Position numbers and translations under genes: made by a program. Below are positions 4,719-5,688 of a stretch of DNA of 5,688 bases, piece by piece; the stretch's first letter is position 1, and every line of letters starts with the position of its first letter. The notes under the pieces are model-generated. The model was not told the DNA's origin, made no database searches, and saw nothing but the letters and a program-made list of their open reading frames with translations. The DNA is from Phormidesmis priestleyi (GTDB taxonomy: Bacteria; Cyanobacteriota; Cyanobacteriia; Phormidesmidales; Phormidesmidaceae): assembly GCA_003242115.1 (NCBI GenBank), contig QBMP01000287.1, forward strand, positions 1 through 5,688. The letters run 5' to 3'.

Positions 4719-5688
4719 GTTCAGATTTGCGGCATGAATAACAATCTGGTCAATCAGGCTGCGAATGTCGCTGCCACTAGCGTTCGTACCATTGATCATA
4801 ATGCTGAGTGCCAAAGGCGGATGGCTAGGGGGGTTGAGATAGCCGCTGAGGCTATAGGTACCGCTGAGAGTGCCGGTTTTGCCCTGAAAGCGAGCTTCGG
4901 CATTGGTGCCCTTCATGCGGTTGCTCAAGGTGCCACTGCGTCCGGCAACTGCGAGAGAATTGCGGTAAATAGCGGCATTTGGCGTAGTGGCCATCATTTG
5001 CAGCGTATCGACAAAAGCTTCAGGCGTGGCCAAATCCCGACGAGAAAGGCCCGATCCATCGACGATGCTGATGCTGTTAGGGGCAACGCCAAGGTCAGTC
5101 AGAAGCGTACTCACAGCGGCCGCACCGGACTGATAAGCATCCAAAGTCGCTGGCTCAACGCTGCGGCCCAAGGCTTTGAGCATGGCTTCGGCGTAAATGT
5201 TGACACTATAGAGATTAGTGGGGTCGATAAAGGCGCGTAAGGGGGGTGATTGAATAGCAGCGAGTTCCGTTAGGCCGTTGGGCGGATTGTTGATACTAAC
5301 TTGGCCTTTAGCTGAGGCGATGCCATAGCTACTCAAGCTTTGCTGAAACTGTTCAACAAAGTAATTGGCAGGCTCTAGCAGCGCAATTGAGGTGTTTTCG
5401 GCGGCTGCTCCGGCAATCAGCTGACCCGTGACGTTCATCACCTTTTGCCCCGGCCTTTGGCCAGCGTCAATAAATTCATTGCTGTTGGCGCGGACGGTGC
5501 GAGTGCTGTTTTCAATCCGCCAGCCGCGTGCGAATTCGGGGCGATCCCAAACAATTTGCAAGGGTTGACCGACGCGAGTAGGCGTAGCGGTAAAGCTGAG
5601 TTCGTTGCGGTTAAGAATCAGGCTGTTGGCGGCGGCTCCGTAGCCTGCGCGGTAATCTTCAGCGTCCCAGTAGGGGCTAGCGGCGGCG
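4710..5688 (-). CDS. dacB: D-alanyl-D-alanine carboxypeptidase/endopeptidase, PBP4 (DacB) type, 5' end outside window
   Basis: A periplasmic penicillin-binding protein of peptidase family S13 that trims or cleaves peptidoglycan cross-links. The visible 325 residues are the C-terminal two thirds of a family usually about 430-500 aa long. The frame stays open to the window edge and reads SPYWDAEDYRAGYGAAANSL, typical of S13 proteins. The TTG at 5561 is therefore internal, not a start. The signal peptide and the catalytic SxxK lie outside the window. The second active-site region is DGSGLSRRD (visible residues 210-218, near 5060-5034), and the third box is KTGTLSG with KTG at 4880-4872. In DGSGLSRRD the Asn of the classical SxN triad is not in its usual place, a variation I believe occurs in this family. 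The end is only 7 bases from the converging 7-TM gene. Nothing ties it to the efflux genes; it is probably a housekeeping neighbour. Confidence 0.93.
   Translation of the reverse strand, partial: AAASPYWDAEDYRAGYGAAANSLILNRNELSFTATPTRVGQPLQIVWDRPEFARGWRIENSTRTVRANSNEFIDAGQRPGQKVMNVTGQLIAGAAAENTSIALLEPANYFVEQFQQSLSSYGIASAKGQVSINNPPNGLTELAAIQSPPLRAFIDPTNLYSVNIYAEAMLKALGRSVEPATLDAYQSGAAAVSTLLTDLGVAPNSISIVDGSGLSRRDLATPEAFVDTLQMMATTPNAAIYRNSLAVAGRSGTLSNRMKGTNAEARFQGKTGTLSGTYSLSGYLNPPSHPPLALSIMINGTNASGSDIRSLIDQIVIHAANLNDC

Noticed and set aside
4734..5240. 168-aa plus-strand open frame opposite the carboxypeptidase
   Set aside because: It is antisense to a clear S13 protein, has no family resemblance or ribosome binding site, and is explained by codon bias of the real gene.
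5559..5561. TTG as the start of the minus-strand carboxypeptidase
   Set aside because: The frame remains open upstream to the window edge and encodes family-like sequence (YWDAEDYRAGYGAAANSL), so the gene is simply cut by the window.

Overview
The window is almost certainly cyanobacterial chromosome. The palindrome GCGATCGC (HIP1, typical of many cyanobacteria) occurs eleven times between 782 and 4671, base composition is balanced to slightly GC-rich in the genes, and the readable proteins look like cyanobacterial family members. I cannot name a genus; a Leptolyngbya-like or other filamentous cyanobacterium is only a guess. There are no rRNA, tRNA, CRISPR or transposase signals.

Layout: a small unrecognised ORF (62 aa) on the minus strand at 90-278 has a good ribosome binding site and a plausible promoter. 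About 400 bases of AT-rich intergenic DNA follow, holding an 11-bp hairpin and several short repeats. Next comes a plus-strand cluster: a MarR-family regulator (684-1148, possibly starting at 648), an EmrA/HlyD-type membrane fusion protein (1308-2436), an EmrB/QacA-type 14-TM drug:proton antiporter (2474-4033) and a 7-TM membrane protein of unknown function (4091-4702). Converging on it from the right is the C-terminal part of a minus-strand PBP4/DacB-type D-Ala-D-Ala carboxypeptidase (4710 to beyond 5688), only 7 bases from the end of the 7-TM gene.

The plus-strand cluster is a classic layout in which a MarR repressor controls an EmrAB-type multidrug efflux pump. As written, however, the pump is broken. 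The emrA-like gene changes frame at about 1906-1919 and has lost most of the coding sequence for its coiled-coil hairpin. The emrB-like gene has one extra base at about 2515-2519 and a second shift at about 2797-2810, best explained by loss of one copy of a 7-bp direct repeat. The regulator, the 7-TM gene and the carboxypeptidase are open and look intact. Either the pump is decaying in this strain while its repressor persists, or the assembly has several errors in one place. The nature of two of the lesions favours real mutation.

I did not find a convincing undescribed system. The points most worth following are the pump lesions, the palindrome inside the marR promoter, the three 15-bp repeats ahead of emrA, and the 7-TM protein at the end of the pump cluster.
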